DNA from: Actinoplanes sp. NBC_00393
Lineage (GTDB): Bacteria > Actinomycetota > Actinomycetes > Mycobacteriales > Micromonosporaceae
Assembly (NCBI RefSeq): GCF_036053395.1
Contig: NZ_CP107942.1
Span: forward strand, 7,086,501 to 7,150,500
Length of the DNA: 64,000 nucleotides
Reading direction: 5' to 3'
Shown: positions 1-8,808 of the stretch, piece after piece
How the letters are laid out: every line of letters begins with the position of its first letter
Numbering within the stretch: position 1 is the first letter of the stretch
The notes under the pieces: model-generated
What the model saw: only the letters and a program-made list of their open reading frames with translations
The model's database searches: none
What the model was told of the DNA's origin: nothing
Translations under genes and position numbers: made by a program

Positions 1-2
1 GG

Positions 3-560
3 ATGGTCATGGCCGTCAAGGGATGGGTGATCAGCCAGGAGACGCAGCCGGACCGGAGCGGTTACCGGCTGCACGCCACCGACACGCGCACCGGCACCAC
101 ACGGATGATCGCCGACCGGGCGATCGGGCACACCCTCAGCCATGCCGGCATGTGCGGCACGGACCGGTTCTGCGTGCTGGACGCGCAGGACGCCAAGACC
201 ACCCTGACCGCGATCGACCTGACGACCGGCACCCAGGTCTGGGAGGTACCCGCCCCGGACCATGCCTCGTCGATCGAGTCGCACGGCGGGTATGTGCTGA
301 CCGTCGGCGGCTCCGGCGCCCTCTACGACCGGAACGGGCAGGTGGTCTACCGGGCTCCGGACAGCGCGGTCGCCTGGCTCACCGCGGATTCGCTGTTGCG
401 GGTGGCGGGCGGCGGCCCGGTCGAGAGGATCCGGGTCGCGGACGGCCACGTCGAGCCGGTCGGCACCATCCCACTGCAGATCGGGGCGTGCGCGGCGGTC
501 CCGGACCGGCTGGCCTGCCCGACCTCGGACGGCCTGCGGATCTGGAGCCTTACCGGATGA
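3..560 (+). CDS. C-terminal part of a beta-propeller (PQQ/WD40-like) protein
   Basis: The open frame runs from the window edge, so the first in-frame ATG is probably internal and the gene begins upstream. The visible part alternates short hydrophobic strands with Gly/Asp turns, for example LTAIDLTTGTQVWEVPAP and GGYVLTVGGSGALYDRNG, the pattern of PQQ-like or WD40-like blades. Two Cys pairs may form disulfides if the protein is extracellular. No enzyme motif is visible. Such propellers usually act as binding or scaffold domains; the partner is unknown. It is convergent with the next gene and their 3' ends overlap by 11 bp. Confidence 0.6.
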   Translation: MVMAVKGWVISQETQPDRSGYRLHATDTRTGTTRMIADRAIGHTLSHAGMCGTDRFCVLDAQDAKTTLTAIDLTTGTQVWEVPAPDHASSIESHGGYVLTVGGSGALYDRNGQVVYRAPDSAVAWLTADSLLRVAGGGPVERIRVADGHVEPVGTIPLQIGACAAVPDRLACPTSDGLRIWSLTG

Positions 561-1626
561 CCTGACCCTTCAGCACGATGCAGCTCGGCGCGCGGACCAC
601 CCTCAGGTCCGCGCGCGGGTCCGCCTCGTAGACCACCAGGTCGGCGAGCCCGCCCTCGACCAGACCGGAAAAGCCCAGCCACTCACGGGCCTTCCAGGAC
701 GCCGCAGCGAGCACGTCGAGCGCCGGGATGCCCGCCTCGTGCAGGTAAAGCATCTCCTCGGCGGCCAGGCCGTGCCGGATGCCGCCACCCGCGTCGGTCC
801 CGACGTAGATCGGCACGCCGGCCTCGTGCGCGGCCAGCACCACCGACGGGAAGCGGTCACGCAGGTGGATCATGTGGTTCGCGTAGCCCTCGAACTTGCC
901 GCGGGCCGCGTCGGCGATCTTCCCGAACGTCCGGATGTTGATCATCGTGGGGACCAGCGCGGTGCCACGCCGGGCCATCTCGTCGATCAGGTCCAGGGAG
1001 AGGCCGGTGCCGTGCTCCACCGAGTCCACCCCGGCGCGCACCATGATCGCCACGCCCTCCTCGGAGAACGTGTGCACCGCCGCGCGGGCCCCGGCCGCAT
1101 GCGCAGCCTCGACCGCCGCCGCCATGGTCGCCGCGTCCCAGCTGGGCGCCAGGTCGCCGAGATCCCGGTCGATCCAGTCGCCGACCAGCTTCACCCAGCC
1201 GGTGCCGGCCTTCGCCTGTGCGGTGACCGCTTTCGCGACCTCGTCCCCCACCACCTCGACGCCGATGTCCCGCAGGTAGCGGCGGGGCGCGGCCACGTGC
1301 CGCCCGGCCCGCACCAGGCGCGGCACGCCCGGTTCGTCATCCAATTCGGGGTACGGGTACGGCGAGCCGGCGTCCCTGATGGTGAGAACGCCCGCGTCCC
1401 GGTCCTGGCCGGCCAGCTCACGCGCCTGGTCGACGCTCTCGATCGGCTTCGCCCCGTAGGCGATCCCGAGATGGCAGTGCGCGTCGACGAGCCCCGGGAG
1501 GATCCAGCCGCCGTCGCTGATCGTCTCGGCATCGGCCACCGGCTCGAAGGTGACCCGATCCCCCACCAGCCAGAGATCCCGGACCTCACCGTCCGGCAGA
1601 ACCGTCCCGCGCACATGCAACGCCAT
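550..1626 (-). CDS. Amidohydrolase family protein (imidazolonepropionase-like)
   Basis: A 358-residue metal-dependent hydrolase of the amidohydrolase superfamily. A small N-terminal beta domain leads into GLVDAHCHLG, which supplies the first metal-binding pair (His50 and His52). Later come VHTFSEE and VEHGTG, with further metal-ligand histidines, and VGTDAGGG near the C-terminus, with the conserved catalytic Asp. This order and length match imidazolonepropionase-like or prolidase-like cyclic amide hydrolases. The physiological substrate cannot be read from the sequence. No signal peptide is seen, so it is probably cytoplasmic. It is a single gene, 25 bp beyond the end of the Uma2 gene, and could be read through from it. 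Confidence 0.85.
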   Translation of the reverse strand: MALHVRGTVLPDGEVRDLWLVGDRVTFEPVADAETISDGGWILPGLVDAHCHLGIAYGAKPIESVDQARELAGQDRDAGVLTIRDAGSPYPYPELDDEPGVPRLVRAGRHVAAPRRYLRDIGVEVVGDEVAKAVTAQAKAGTGWVKLVGDWIDRDLGDLAPSWDAATMAAAVEAAHAAGARAAVHTFSEEGVAIMVRAGVDSVEHGTGLSLDLIDEMARRGTALVPTMINIRTFGKIADAARGKFEGYANHMIHLRDRFPSVVLAAHEAGVPIYVGTDAGGGIRHGLAAEEMLYLHEAGIPALDVLAAASWKAREWLGFSGLVEGGLADLVVYEADPRADLRVVRAPSCIVLKGQVIR

Positions 1627-1651
1627 GCAACAGTCCTACCTGATCAACCGT

Positions 1652-2266
1652 TCAGTTGTCCGGCCGGGCCATCGCGCCGAACTCATCTCGCCGGCCCGTC
1701 CAGGACGGAAGATCCAGCGTGATTTCCCATGGCCGGTCGACGGTGACTCGCTCATCTGTCTGCAGCAGCTTCTGATAGATCCCGTCCGAACCCAGGACGA
1801 ACTGCGTGGATGTGATGCGCTCTGCCAACGGATCGACTATCCAGTAGTTCGGAATCCCGACATAGGCGTATTTCTTGAGCTTGCGGCCACGGTCAGACTT
1901 CCTGGAGGACCAGGAGATGATCTCGACAACCAAGGGCACGTCACCCGGCAGAACCGGTGAGCGCAACGCTGCCGAGCCGTGGATCAGCATGACATCGGGG
2001 CGCAACTCGTTGCGCCTATCCAGTTGGCCGGCCTGCTCGACATTGATCAAATAGTCGTCCGGGCAGTGCTCGTCGATCGCGCCGGCCACCCGGAAGCCGA
2101 GCAATTGATGAATAGGCAGTGCGAAGGGCGACAAGACGAGCCTTCCGTCGATCAACTCGTAGCGGAGATCCTCAGGAAGGTCCGCGATGTCGTCGACGGT
2201 CAGGTCGTCTCGCCCCAGCAGATGCTCGATCAAGTCCTGCTCGTTCAGGTGCGGCGCAGCGGTCAT
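1652..2266 (-). CDS. Uma2-family (DUF820) PD-(D/E)xK nuclease-like protein
   Basis: The start is placed at the ATG preceded by a GAGGAGGAG ribosome-binding site rather than 14 codons upstream. The 204-residue product has the Uma2 signature in order: YELIDGRLVLSP (Glu37), RPDVMLI (Asp91), VVEIIS (Glu115), then a Lys/Arg-rich KSDRGRKLKKY and the typical IPNYWIVDP. These are the acidic and basic residues of the restriction-endonuclease fold. Uma2 proteins are numerous in cyanobacteria and actinomycetes. Many are presumed nucleases but few have a known role, and no partner gene is seen here. A possible promoter lies at 2298-2324 on this strand (TTGGGC and TAGTAT, 15 bp apart). Confidence 0.85.
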   Translation of the reverse strand: MTAAPHLNEQDLIEHLLGRDDLTVDDIADLPEDLRYELIDGRLVLSPFALPIHQLLGFRVAGAIDEHCPDDYLINVEQAGQLDRRNELRPDVMLIHGSAALRSPVLPGDVPLVVEIISWSSRKSDRGRKLKKYAYVGIPNYWIVDPLAERITSTQFVLGSDGIYQKLLQTDERVTVDRPWEITLDLPSWTGRRDEFGAMARPDN

Positions 2267-2327
2267 CGGCTCCTCCTCAACGGATTCACCTCTGACCATA
2301 CTAGTCACCTAGCCACTAGCCCAATGC

Positions 2328-3878
2328 CTACTTGTCGTCCTTCGGCTTGCTCAGCTTGTTGAAGTCGAGTTTCGGCAGCTTGAAGCCCGGCGGCATGCCG
2401 CCCTGACCGCCACCCAGCGCGCCCGGGTCCATGCCCGGCGGCAGCTGCGGCATGCCACCCGGGAAGCCGGCCGGCATCCGGCCACCGGCGGGCCGCGGCC
2501 GGTTGTTGCCGCCCTTGCCCTTGCGCTTGTTCTTCGAGCTCTTGGTCGCGCTGCGGCGCGAGCCCGGCAGGCCCATCATGCCGGTCATCTGCTTCATCAT
2601 CTTCTGCGCGTCGGCGAAGCGGTTGAGCAACTGGTTGACGTCCATCACGGTGACGCCGGAACCGTTCGCGATGCGCAGCCGGCGCGAGGCGTTGATGATC
2701 TTCGGAGTGGTCCGCTCCTGCGGGGTCATCGAGCGGATGATCGCGGTGACCCGGTCGAAGTGGCTGTCGTCGAGCTCGTCGAGCTGGCCCTTCAACTGGT
2801 TCATCCCGGGCATCATGCCGAGGATGTTGGCGATCGGGCCCATCCGCCGGACCGCGATCAGCTGGTCCAGGAAGTCCTCCAGCGTGAACTGCTCGCCACC
2901 GAGCAGCTTGCTGGTCATCTTCTCCTTCTGATCCTCGTCGAAGGCCTGCTCGGCCTGCTCGATGAGGGTCAGAACGTCACCCATGCCGAGGATCCGGCTG
3001 GCCATCCGGTCCGGGTGGAAGACGTCGAAGTCCTCGAGCTTCTCACCGGTGGAGGCGAACAGGATCGGCTCGCCGGTGACGTGCCGCACGGAGAGCGCGG
3101 CGCCACCACGGGCGTCACCGTCGAGCTTGGAGAGGACCACACCGGTGATGCCGACGCCGTCGCGGAACGCCTCGGCGGTCTGCACCGCGTCCTGGCCGAC
3201 CATCGCGTCGATGACGAAGATGACCTCGTCCGGCTGGACCGCGGCGCGGATGTCGGCGGCCTGCTGCATCATCTCGGCGTCGATACCGAGGCGGCCGGCG
3301 GTGTCGACGATGACGATGTCCTTCGCCGTCCGCTTGGCGTGCTCGATCGAGTCCCGCGCGACCTGGACCGGGTCGCCGACGCCGTTGCCGGGCTGCGGCG
3401 CATACACATCCACCCCGGCCCGGCCGGCGAGCACCTGCAGCTGGTTCACCGCGTTGGGTCGCTGAAGGTCACAGGCGACCAGCAGCGGCTGGTGGCCCTG
3501 GCCCTTGAGCCAGCGGGAGAGCTTGCCGGCCAGCGTCGTCTTACCGGAACCCTGCAGACCGGCCAGCATGATGACGGTGGGCGGCTGCTTGGCGAACTGC
3601 AGCCGCCGCCCCTCGCCACCGAGGATGTTGATGAGCTCCTCGTGGACGATCTTGATGATCTGCTGCGCCGGGTTGAGCGCCTGGGAGACCTCGGCGCCGC
3701 GCGCCCGCTCCTTGAGGTTGGCGATGAACGCCTTGACCACCGGCAGCGCGACGTCCGCCTCCAGCAGCGCGAGGCGGATCTCGCGCGCGGTGGCGTCGAT
3801 GTCGGCGTCGGTGAGCTTGCCCTTGCCGCGGAGCTTGGTGAAGATCCCGGAGAGGCGGTCACTCAAGGTGTCAAACAC
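2328..3878 (-). CDS. ffh: Signal recognition particle protein Ffh (SRP54 GTPase)
   Basis: Ffh binds 4.5S RNA and hydrophobic signal sequences and docks ribosomes to the membrane through FtsY, which is also in this window at 25.3 kb. The 516-residue protein has an N-terminal helical bundle (1-95), a GTPase domain with GLQGSGKTTLAGKL (about 107-120), DTAGRLG and TKLDGDARGG, and a Met-rich M domain ending in MMKQMTGMMGLPG. After this comes a Gly/Pro/Met-rich basic tail typical of actinobacterial Ffh. Start is a GTG with a GGGAAG-type ribosome-binding site. In many actinobacteria ffh is close to rpsP-trmD, which are not in view. Confidence 0.97.
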   Translation of the reverse strand: MFDTLSDRLSGIFTKLRGKGKLTDADIDATAREIRLALLEADVALPVVKAFIANLKERARGAEVSQALNPAQQIIKIVHEELINILGGEGRRLQFAKQPPTVIMLAGLQGSGKTTLAGKLSRWLKGQGHQPLLVACDLQRPNAVNQLQVLAGRAGVDVYAPQPGNGVGDPVQVARDSIEHAKRTAKDIVIVDTAGRLGIDAEMMQQAADIRAAVQPDEVIFVIDAMVGQDAVQTAEAFRDGVGITGVVLSKLDGDARGGAALSVRHVTGEPILFASTGEKLEDFDVFHPDRMASRILGMGDVLTLIEQAEQAFDEDQKEKMTSKLLGGEQFTLEDFLDQLIAVRRMGPIANILGMMPGMNQLKGQLDELDDSHFDRVTAIIRSMTPQERTTPKIINASRRLRIANGSGVTVMDVNQLLNRFADAQKMMKQMTGMMGLPGSRRSATKSSKNKRKGKGGNNRPRPAGGRMPAGFPGGMPQLPPGMDPGALGGGQGGMPPGFKLPKLDFNKLSKPKDDK

Positions 3879-3940
3879 GGTGCGACTTCCCGTTGGTCGA
3901 AGGGTGGCGTCGCCGCAAGCCTAGCCGCACCGTTCGAACC

Positions 3941-4171
3941 TCACTGGTTCCGCATGCGGTACGTCTTCGCCGCCGCCTCAATCCGCCGCTGGGTCCGCGT
4001 CCCCGGGGCCAGCGACTTCTTGATCTTCCCGTACACGTACAGCCCGCCGCCGATCGCGAGCGCGCCCATGACCAGGTAGAAGAGGAACGGCCCGATCAGG
4101 GAGCTGACCACCCAGCCCACCACGATCACGCCGGCGATCAGTGCCACCAGATATGCCACTGCCTTGCCCAT
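3941..4171 (-). CDS. Small two-helix membrane protein
   Basis: The 76-residue reading starts at an ATG with a GGGAGG ribosome-binding site; the frame remains open 38 codons upstream but without a comparable site. Two hydrophobic helices at about 5-25 and 27-47 are joined by a short polar turn, followed by a basic tail (KIKKSLAPGTRTQRRIEAA) expected to stay in the cytoplasm. No known domain is recognised. It sits 62 bp upstream of ffh on the same strand, so co-transcription is possible, but a role in protein targeting would be a guess. Confidence 0.7.
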   Translation of the reverse strand: MGKAVAYLVALIAGVIVVGWVVSSLIGPFLFYLVMGALAIGGGLYVYGKIKKSLAPGTRTQRRIEAAAKTYRMRNQ

Positions 4172-4412
4172 CACGGCCTCCCGCCGTCGTAGCGTCGTCG
4201 CCGCTTTCCACCATGCCGTCTGGGCGCAAGGTCCCGCATCGGCCGTGCCCCCGATGCGTTCCCCTAAGGGTGGGCCGTTTCCCAATTCGCCGCAAGGTAC
4301 CCATCAAGGGCGTATACCGCAGTTAAAGGGTGCAACTCCTGATATAGACCGCAACTTCCATCTCTGCGGGCGCGTTAGTGCTCCGAAGGATCCGCGGCGA
4401 AAGGACGACGGC

Positions 4413-6185
4413 GTGACCCTGCGGCAGATCCTGCGGCTGACCCCCTGGTCGGTCCGGCGACGGGTCTTCGAGGCGGTCGAGGAGCGCGTCCTGCCTCGCG
4501 TGGCAGCCGAACAGCGCCTGCGGATCGCTCGTACGCTGATGCCCCTCGGCCCGGTCCGGCTGCGCGGCGGGACCGGCGTGACCAGCCTGCGCATCCGCAC
4601 CGCCGAAGGCGCCGTGACCGCTCGGGTGCGTGCCGAGGCCGACCCGGTCGAGGTCCGCCGGCACAACCTGAACCGGGTCGCGCAGGCGCTCGAACTGGCC
4701 GGCATCGACTGGTTCCGGGTGCCGACCCGCAATCCGGTGCGCACCGCGGTCGCCGTTCGCGAGGCCGATCGGCAGCAGGTCCTGCGGCTGCTCGGCAAGC
4801 TGATCGAGAGCGACCACGGGCGGCTCCGCCCGGTGACGCCGGGCGGCCGCAAGCGCCGGCGCGGGACCGGCGTGGTGGCGGTCTGCTGGCCGGTCACCGA
4901 TCCCCGCGGCAGCATGCTCCTCGGCGCCGACTACGCCTGCGAGGTCGAGTTCTGGAGGGAGTCGGACGGCCGGTTGGTGGCCCCGCGCCGCAACCCGGTG
5001 GCCGACTCGATCCCGGCCGACGAGCCGGTCGTGATCGCCCCGGAGCCGGTGTTCGGCGCGTTCAGCTCCCCCGACGACCCGACCGGATACCGCACCCGCC
5101 AGGTCTTCACCGTGGTCGACCCGGACCGGATCGAGTTCCCGATCGACGTGGTCTACACCTGGGTGGACGGCGGCGACCCGGCCTGGCAGCGCCGCAAGGC
5201 CCGGGCGCTGGCCGGCAACTCCTGGGTCGACGAGATCAACACCCAGGCGGCCAACGACTCCCGGTACGCCAGCCGCGACGAACTCCGGTACTCGCTGCGC
5301 GCCCTGCACAGCTTCGCCCCGTGGGTACGCCGGGTCTTCCTGGTCACCGACGACCAGGTGCCGCCGTGGCTGGACCTGGCCCACCCCCGGATCACCGTGA
5401 TCAGCCATCGGGAGGTGTTCGGCAGCACCGGCACCCTGCCGACGTTCAACTCGCAGGCGATCGAGTCGCGGCTGCACCGGATCCCCGGTCTGGCCGAGCA
5501 CTTCCTGTACCTCAACGACGACGTGATCCTGGGCCGGCCGGTCACCCCGGACCTGTTCTTCACCCCGGGCGGGCTGACCAAGTTCTTCCCGTCCGGCGCA
5601 CCGGTCGACACCGCGCCGCGCGGGCCCGCCGACCGGCCCGCCGACTCCGCCGCCAAGAACAACCGGCGGCTGATCGAGCAGGCGTTCGGCCGGGTGCTGA
5701 CCCGCAAGATGATGCACACCCCGCACCCGTCGCGGCGCAGTGTGATCGCCGAGATCGAGGAGCGGTTCGCCGAGCACGTCACCGCCACCGCGGAACACCA
5801 GTTCCGGCACCCGGACGACATCTCGCTGCTCTCGTCGCTGCAGCAGTACTACGCGTACCTGACCGGGCGGGCCGCGCCCGGCCGGATCCGCTTCCTCTAC
5901 ACCGACCTGGCCCAGCCGAGCACACCGCTACGGCTGGCCCGGCTGCTGCGCAACCGCAACGTCGACGCGTTCTGCCTCAACGACGTGGACGTGCACAGCG
6001 CGGCGGTAGCCGACCAGGAGGCGCTGCTCGCCGAGTTCCTGCCGGCCTACCTGCCGTTCGCCTCCCCCTTCGAACTCCGGGTGCCGCAGCCCGCCACCGT
6101 CGCGCCGCGCGCGGTGGTACGCGTGCCCACCCCGCCCCGCCAGCCCCTCCCACCCACCGACGTGGCCCTGCCGCCCGTCGCCTGA
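4413..6185 (+). CDS. Stealth-family sugar-phosphate transferase
   Basis: Stealth proteins transfer a sugar-1-phosphate from a nucleotide sugar to a growing glycan, making phosphodiester-linked capsule or wall polymers. The 590-residue product contains all four conserved Stealth regions: DVVYTWVDGGDP (CR1, 245-256), RDELRYSLRALHSF followed by VFLVTDDQVP (CR2, from about 288), FLYLNDDVILG (CR3, Asp369-Asp370), and HTPHPSRRSVIAEIEERF (CR4). An N-terminal 240 residues precede CR1, as in long actinobacterial members. The GTG start was chosen for its AAAGGACG ribosome-binding site and because an earlier start would overlap the divergent membrane gene. It is followed after 15 bp by a UDP-sugar dehydrogenase, which suggests an acidic phosphoglycan. 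The acceptor is unknown. Confidence 0.93.
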   Translation: MTLRQILRLTPWSVRRRVFEAVEERVLPRVAAEQRLRIARTLMPLGPVRLRGGTGVTSLRIRTAEGAVTARVRAEADPVEVRRHNLNRVAQALELAGIDWFRVPTRNPVRTAVAVREADRQQVLRLLGKLIESDHGRLRPVTPGGRKRRRGTGVVAVCWPVTDPRGSMLLGADYACEVEFWRESDGRLVAPRRNPVADSIPADEPVVIAPEPVFGAFSSPDDPTGYRTRQVFTVVDPDRIEFPIDVVYTWVDGGDPAWQRRKARALAGNSWVDEINTQAANDSRYASRDELRYSLRALHSFAPWVRRVFLVTDDQVPPWLDLAHPRITVISHREVFGSTGTLPTFNSQAIESRLHRIPGLAEHFLYLNDDVILGRPVTPDLFFTPGGLTKFFPSGAPVDTAPRGPADRPADSAAKNNRRLIEQAFGRVLTRKMMHTPHPSRRSVIAEIEERFAEHVTATAEHQFRHPDDISLLSSLQQYYAYLTGRAAPGRIRFLYTDLAQPSTPLRLARLLRNRNVDAFCLNDVDVHSAAVADQEALLAEFLPAYLPFASPFELRVPQPATVAPRAVVRVPTPPRQPLPPTDVALPPVA

Positions 6186-6200
6186 CACAAGGAGACTCCT

Positions 6201-7463
6201 GTGAGCTACGACGTCGTCATCCTCGGACTCGGGTACGTCGGGCTGCCGCTGGCGCAGCAGGCGATCCGGGCCGGCATGTCGGTGCTCGGCTTCGATGTCG
6301 ACGAGCACGTGGTCCGCGCGCTCGGCGCCGGCCGGTCGCACGTGGACGACCTGAGCGACAAAGACGTGGACGAGATGCTGACCGGCGGGTTCGTGCCGAC
6401 CACCGACGAGACGCTGATCGCGCACGCGCGTACCGCGGTGATCTGCGTGCCCACCCCGCTCTCCGAGGGTGACGGGCCGGACCTGCGGGCGGTCGTCGGC
6501 GCCACCTCGGCGGTCGGGCGCAACCTGCGGCCGGGGATGCTCGTGGTGCTGGAGTCCACCACCTACCCGGGCACCACCGACGAGGTGGTCCGGCCGCGGC
6601 TGGAGCAGCTCGCCGGGCTGACCGCCGGCATCGACTTCCACCTGGCGTTCTCCCCGGAGCGGATCGACCCGGGCAACGAGACGTACGGCGCGCACAACAC
6701 CCCGAAGGTGGTCGGTGGCTACACGCCGGCCTGCACCGACGTGGCATCCCGCTTCTACGGCCGGTTCGTCGAGACGGTGGTCCGGACCCGTTCGACCCGG
6801 GAGGCGGAGACGGCCAAACTGCTCGAGAACACGTACCGCCACGTCAATATCGCCCTGGTCAACGAGATGGCGCGGTTCTGCCACGAACTCGACATCGACC
6901 TCTGGGACGTGATCCACGCGGCGTCCACGAAGCCGTTCGGCTTCCAGGCGTTCTACCCCGGCCCGGGCGTCGGCGGGCACTGCATCCCGATCGACCCGAA
7001 CTACCTTTCGCACAACGTCCGCAGCAAGCTCGGCTACCCGTTCCGGTTCGTCGAGCTGGCCCAGGAAATCAACACCACCATGCCCGCCTATGTCGCCCGG
7101 CGCGCCCAAAATCTCCTCAATTCGGACGGCCAGGCGGTGCGCGGCGCCACCATCCTGCTGCTCGGCATCACCTACAAGGCCAACATCGCCGACCAGCGCG
7201 AATCCCCCGCCGCCCCACTCGCCCGCCACCTGGCCGCCCTCGGCGCCACAGTCGCCTACCACGACCCGCACGTGCGCACCTGGGACGTAGGCGGCGTCCC
7301 GGTCGAACGCACCGACGACCTCGAAGGCGCCACCGCCTCCGCCGACCTGGTCATCCTGGTCCAGAACCACCGCGAATACGACCCCGACCACCTGGCCCGC
7401 ATCGCGAAGCGCTTCTTCGACACCCGCGGCGTCACCTCGGTCCGGGAAGCACACCGCCTTTAA
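6201..7463 (+). CDS. UDP-sugar 6-dehydrogenase (UDP-ManNAcA/UDP-GlcNAcA type)
   Basis: This NAD-dependent enzyme oxidises C6 of a UDP-hexose to the uronic acid. The 420-residue protein begins with the Rossmann motif GLGYVGLPLA (9-18). The catalytic Cys261 lies in GPGVGGHCIPIDPN, and the C-terminal UDP-binding domain has GITYKANIADQRESP. The arrangement and the sequence FSPERIDPGN are closer to the WecC/WbpA class (UDP-N-acetylhexosamine dehydrogenases) than to UDP-glucose dehydrogenase, but the exact substrate is inference. It has a GTG start with AAGGAG seven bases upstream and lies in an apparent two-gene operon after the Stealth gene. A strong hairpin follows at 7596. Confidence 0.92.
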   Translation: MSYDVVILGLGYVGLPLAQQAIRAGMSVLGFDVDEHVVRALGAGRSHVDDLSDKDVDEMLTGGFVPTTDETLIAHARTAVICVPTPLSEGDGPDLRAVVGATSAVGRNLRPGMLVVLESTTYPGTTDEVVRPRLEQLAGLTAGIDFHLAFSPERIDPGNETYGAHNTPKVVGGYTPACTDVASRFYGRFVETVVRTRSTREAETAKLLENTYRHVNIALVNEMARFCHELDIDLWDVIHAASTKPFGFQAFYPGPGVGGHCIPIDPNYLSHNVRSKLGYPFRFVELAQEINTTMPAYVARRAQNLLNSDGQAVRGATILLLGITYKANIADQRESPAAPLARHLAALGATVAYHDPHVRTWDVGGVPVERTDDLEGATASADLVILVQNHREYDPDHLARIAKRFFDTRGVTSVREAHRL

Positions 7464-7595
7464 GACCATGCGGGGTACGACCTAGCCCGCCCCCGCCGAA
7501 TCCACCCCGTCCCGCCAAGCCAGGCGACCACCCAGGTGGTCCAGGCCCCAGCGCCCCCGCCGGGCTTAAGCATCACTCCGCCGCGCGCCTCCCAT

Positions 7596-7634
7596 GCTTG
7601 AGCGCCAGCCGCACCCACCGGCTGGCGCTCAAGC
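7596..7634 (+). terminator. Perfect 16-bp hairpin downstream of the dehydrogenase gene
   Basis: GCTTGAGCGCCAGCCG (7596-7611) and its exact reverse complement (7619-7634) are separated by a 7-base loop, CACCCAC. There is no clear T run, as is usual in GC-rich actinobacteria, so it may act as an I-shaped terminator. The core AGCGCCAGCCG recurs in the 63-bp repeats 200-370 bp further on, so it may instead be part of that repeat family. Confidence 0.65.
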
Positions 7635-7639
7635 ACGCC

Positions 7640-7715
7640 GTGACAGCCCTGCTCCGCCGTGACAGCCCGTTCCGCCGTGACAGCCCGTTCCGCCCGTGAC
7701 AGCCCTGTTCGGTGG
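7640..7715. repeat. Tandem repeat, 18-19 bp unit, about 4 copies
   Basis: Four consecutive copies of GTGACAGCCCGTTCCGCC, with one- to three-base differences, lie in the gap between the UDP-sugar dehydrogenase and the convergent coiled-coil gene. No coding frame with family resemblance crosses it. Confidence 0.8.
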
Positions 7716-8068
7716 CTCAGCGCCAGCCGAGCCCACCCGGCCGGCCGCCACGCAGGCAATCGCTGACTGCAATCCGTGCTTCAGCGGCGGCTGGGGGTGG
7801 TGAGCCGCCGCTCCCGCACGTAACCGGGACCGTATTCCATGGCTCAGCGCCAGCTGAGCCCACCCAGCTGGCCGCCACGCAGGTAATCGCCGCCCCATTC
7901 CATGGCTCAGCGCCAGCCGAGCCCACCCAGCTGGCCGCCACGCAGGTAATCGCCGCCCCATTTCATGGCTCAGCGCCAGCCGAGCCCGGTCGGCTGGCGT
8001 CTGGCCGGCTGAGCCCGGTCGGCTGGCGTCTGGCCGGCTGAGCCCGGTCGGCTGGCGTCTGGCAGGTT
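7711..8068. repeat. 63-bp repeat copies followed by a 29-bp tandem repeat
   Basis: GGCTCAGCGCCAGC begins at 7841, 7904 and 7967, exactly 63 bp apart. A more diverged copy starts near 7714. Each full copy continues through CCACGCAGGTAATCGCC to a CATTCCAT end, and the first half is itself palindromic (GGCTCAGC GCCA GCTGAGCC). The third copy breaks into three copies of a 29-bp unit starting GAGCCCGGTCGGCTGG at 7982, 8011 and 8040. The reverse complement of the 63-bp unit matches the array at 40.1 kb. Between 7464 and 8085 nothing else is seen: no gene, only the hairpin and these repeats. Confidence 0.85.
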
Positions 8069-8085
8069 TGGGATCGCCTTCGGCG

Positions 8086-8808
8086 CTACGCGTGCGGTAG
8101 GGCGCGGCGGAGCGGGGTGGCGGTGTCCCGGTGGCGGAGGAGGTCGGCCAAGGTGGGCGGGTGCTCCGGGTCGATGAAGACGACCTGGGCGGTGGCGTGT
8201 TCGCGGGAGAGGCGGGCCAGGCGTTCGGCCAGGACGGTGTCCCAGGGGCGGTCGGGGCGGTGGCGGTGCCAGGTGTCCCGGTCCGGCAGGTATTCGATGA
8301 CCAGGCCGGAGTTGCGGAGCAGCGAGAACGCGGGGTCGTCGGTCAGCACTACGGCTCGGTGGTCGGGTTCGACCAGGAGGCGGCGCTGCAGGGCTAGGAC
8401 AAGGGAGCGCAGGCCGGGTAGGCCGAGGCCGATCGCCACGTAGAGATGGGTGGGCAGGGCCGGGCCGGCGGTCCGGGTCAGGCGCGGGACGGCGGGGACC
8501 CGGCTGCGCATTCGGCGGACCAAACCGCGCAGCAGCCGCGGTGAGGAATGCAAAGGGTCGCGGGCAAGGGTCACCAATGTGCGTCCGAGGCGGTAGGAAC
8601 GGCTGGTCCGCAACCTGCGGGCGGACTCGCGTTGCTGGTCGCGTTCCTCGGCCAGGCTCTCGCAGCGGGAACGCCAGGCGTCGCGCTGCTGCTCGACCGT
8701 GCGCAGGCGGACCACGAGCGCTTGCAGGCGGGCCACCTCCTGCTCGCGGCCGGCCGGGTCTGCGGCGAAGACGGAGAGTTCGCTGGTGGAGTCGGACATG
8801 CTGGTCAC
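8086..8808 (-). CDS. Coiled-coil protein of unknown function, end of glycosyltransferase operon
   Basis: A 240-residue protein not recognised as a known family. Residues about 18-70 are a charged heptad-like stretch rich in Arg, Glu and Gln (EQEVARLQALVVRLR, EQQRDAWRSRCESLAEERD), predicted coiled coil. Residues about 115-240 look like a small alpha/beta domain (THLYVAIGLGLPGLRSLVL, RAVVLTDDPAF, AQVVFIDPEHPP). Its ATG overlaps the stop of the preceding glycosyltransferase gene by four bases, so translation is coupled. A coiled-coil tether or chaperone for the large glycosyltransferase is plausible but is inference from position only. Confidence 0.75.
   Translation of the reverse strand: MTSMSDSTSELSVFAADPAGREQEVARLQALVVRLRTVEQQRDAWRSRCESLAEERDQQRESARRLRTSRSYRLGRTLVTLARDPLHSSPRLLRGLVRRMRSRVPAVPRLTRTAGPALPTHLYVAIGLGLPGLRSLVLALQRRLLVEPDHRAVVLTDDPAFSLLRNSGLVIEYLPDRDTWHRHRPDRPWDTVLAERLARLSREHATAQVVFIDPEHPPTLADLLRHRDTATPLRRALPHA

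Noticed and set aside
5321..6472. Alternative plus-strand frame through the Stealth and dehydrogenase genes
   Set aside because: It crosses a real stop-start junction and is rich in Arg/Gly/Pro, as expected of an out-of-frame reading.
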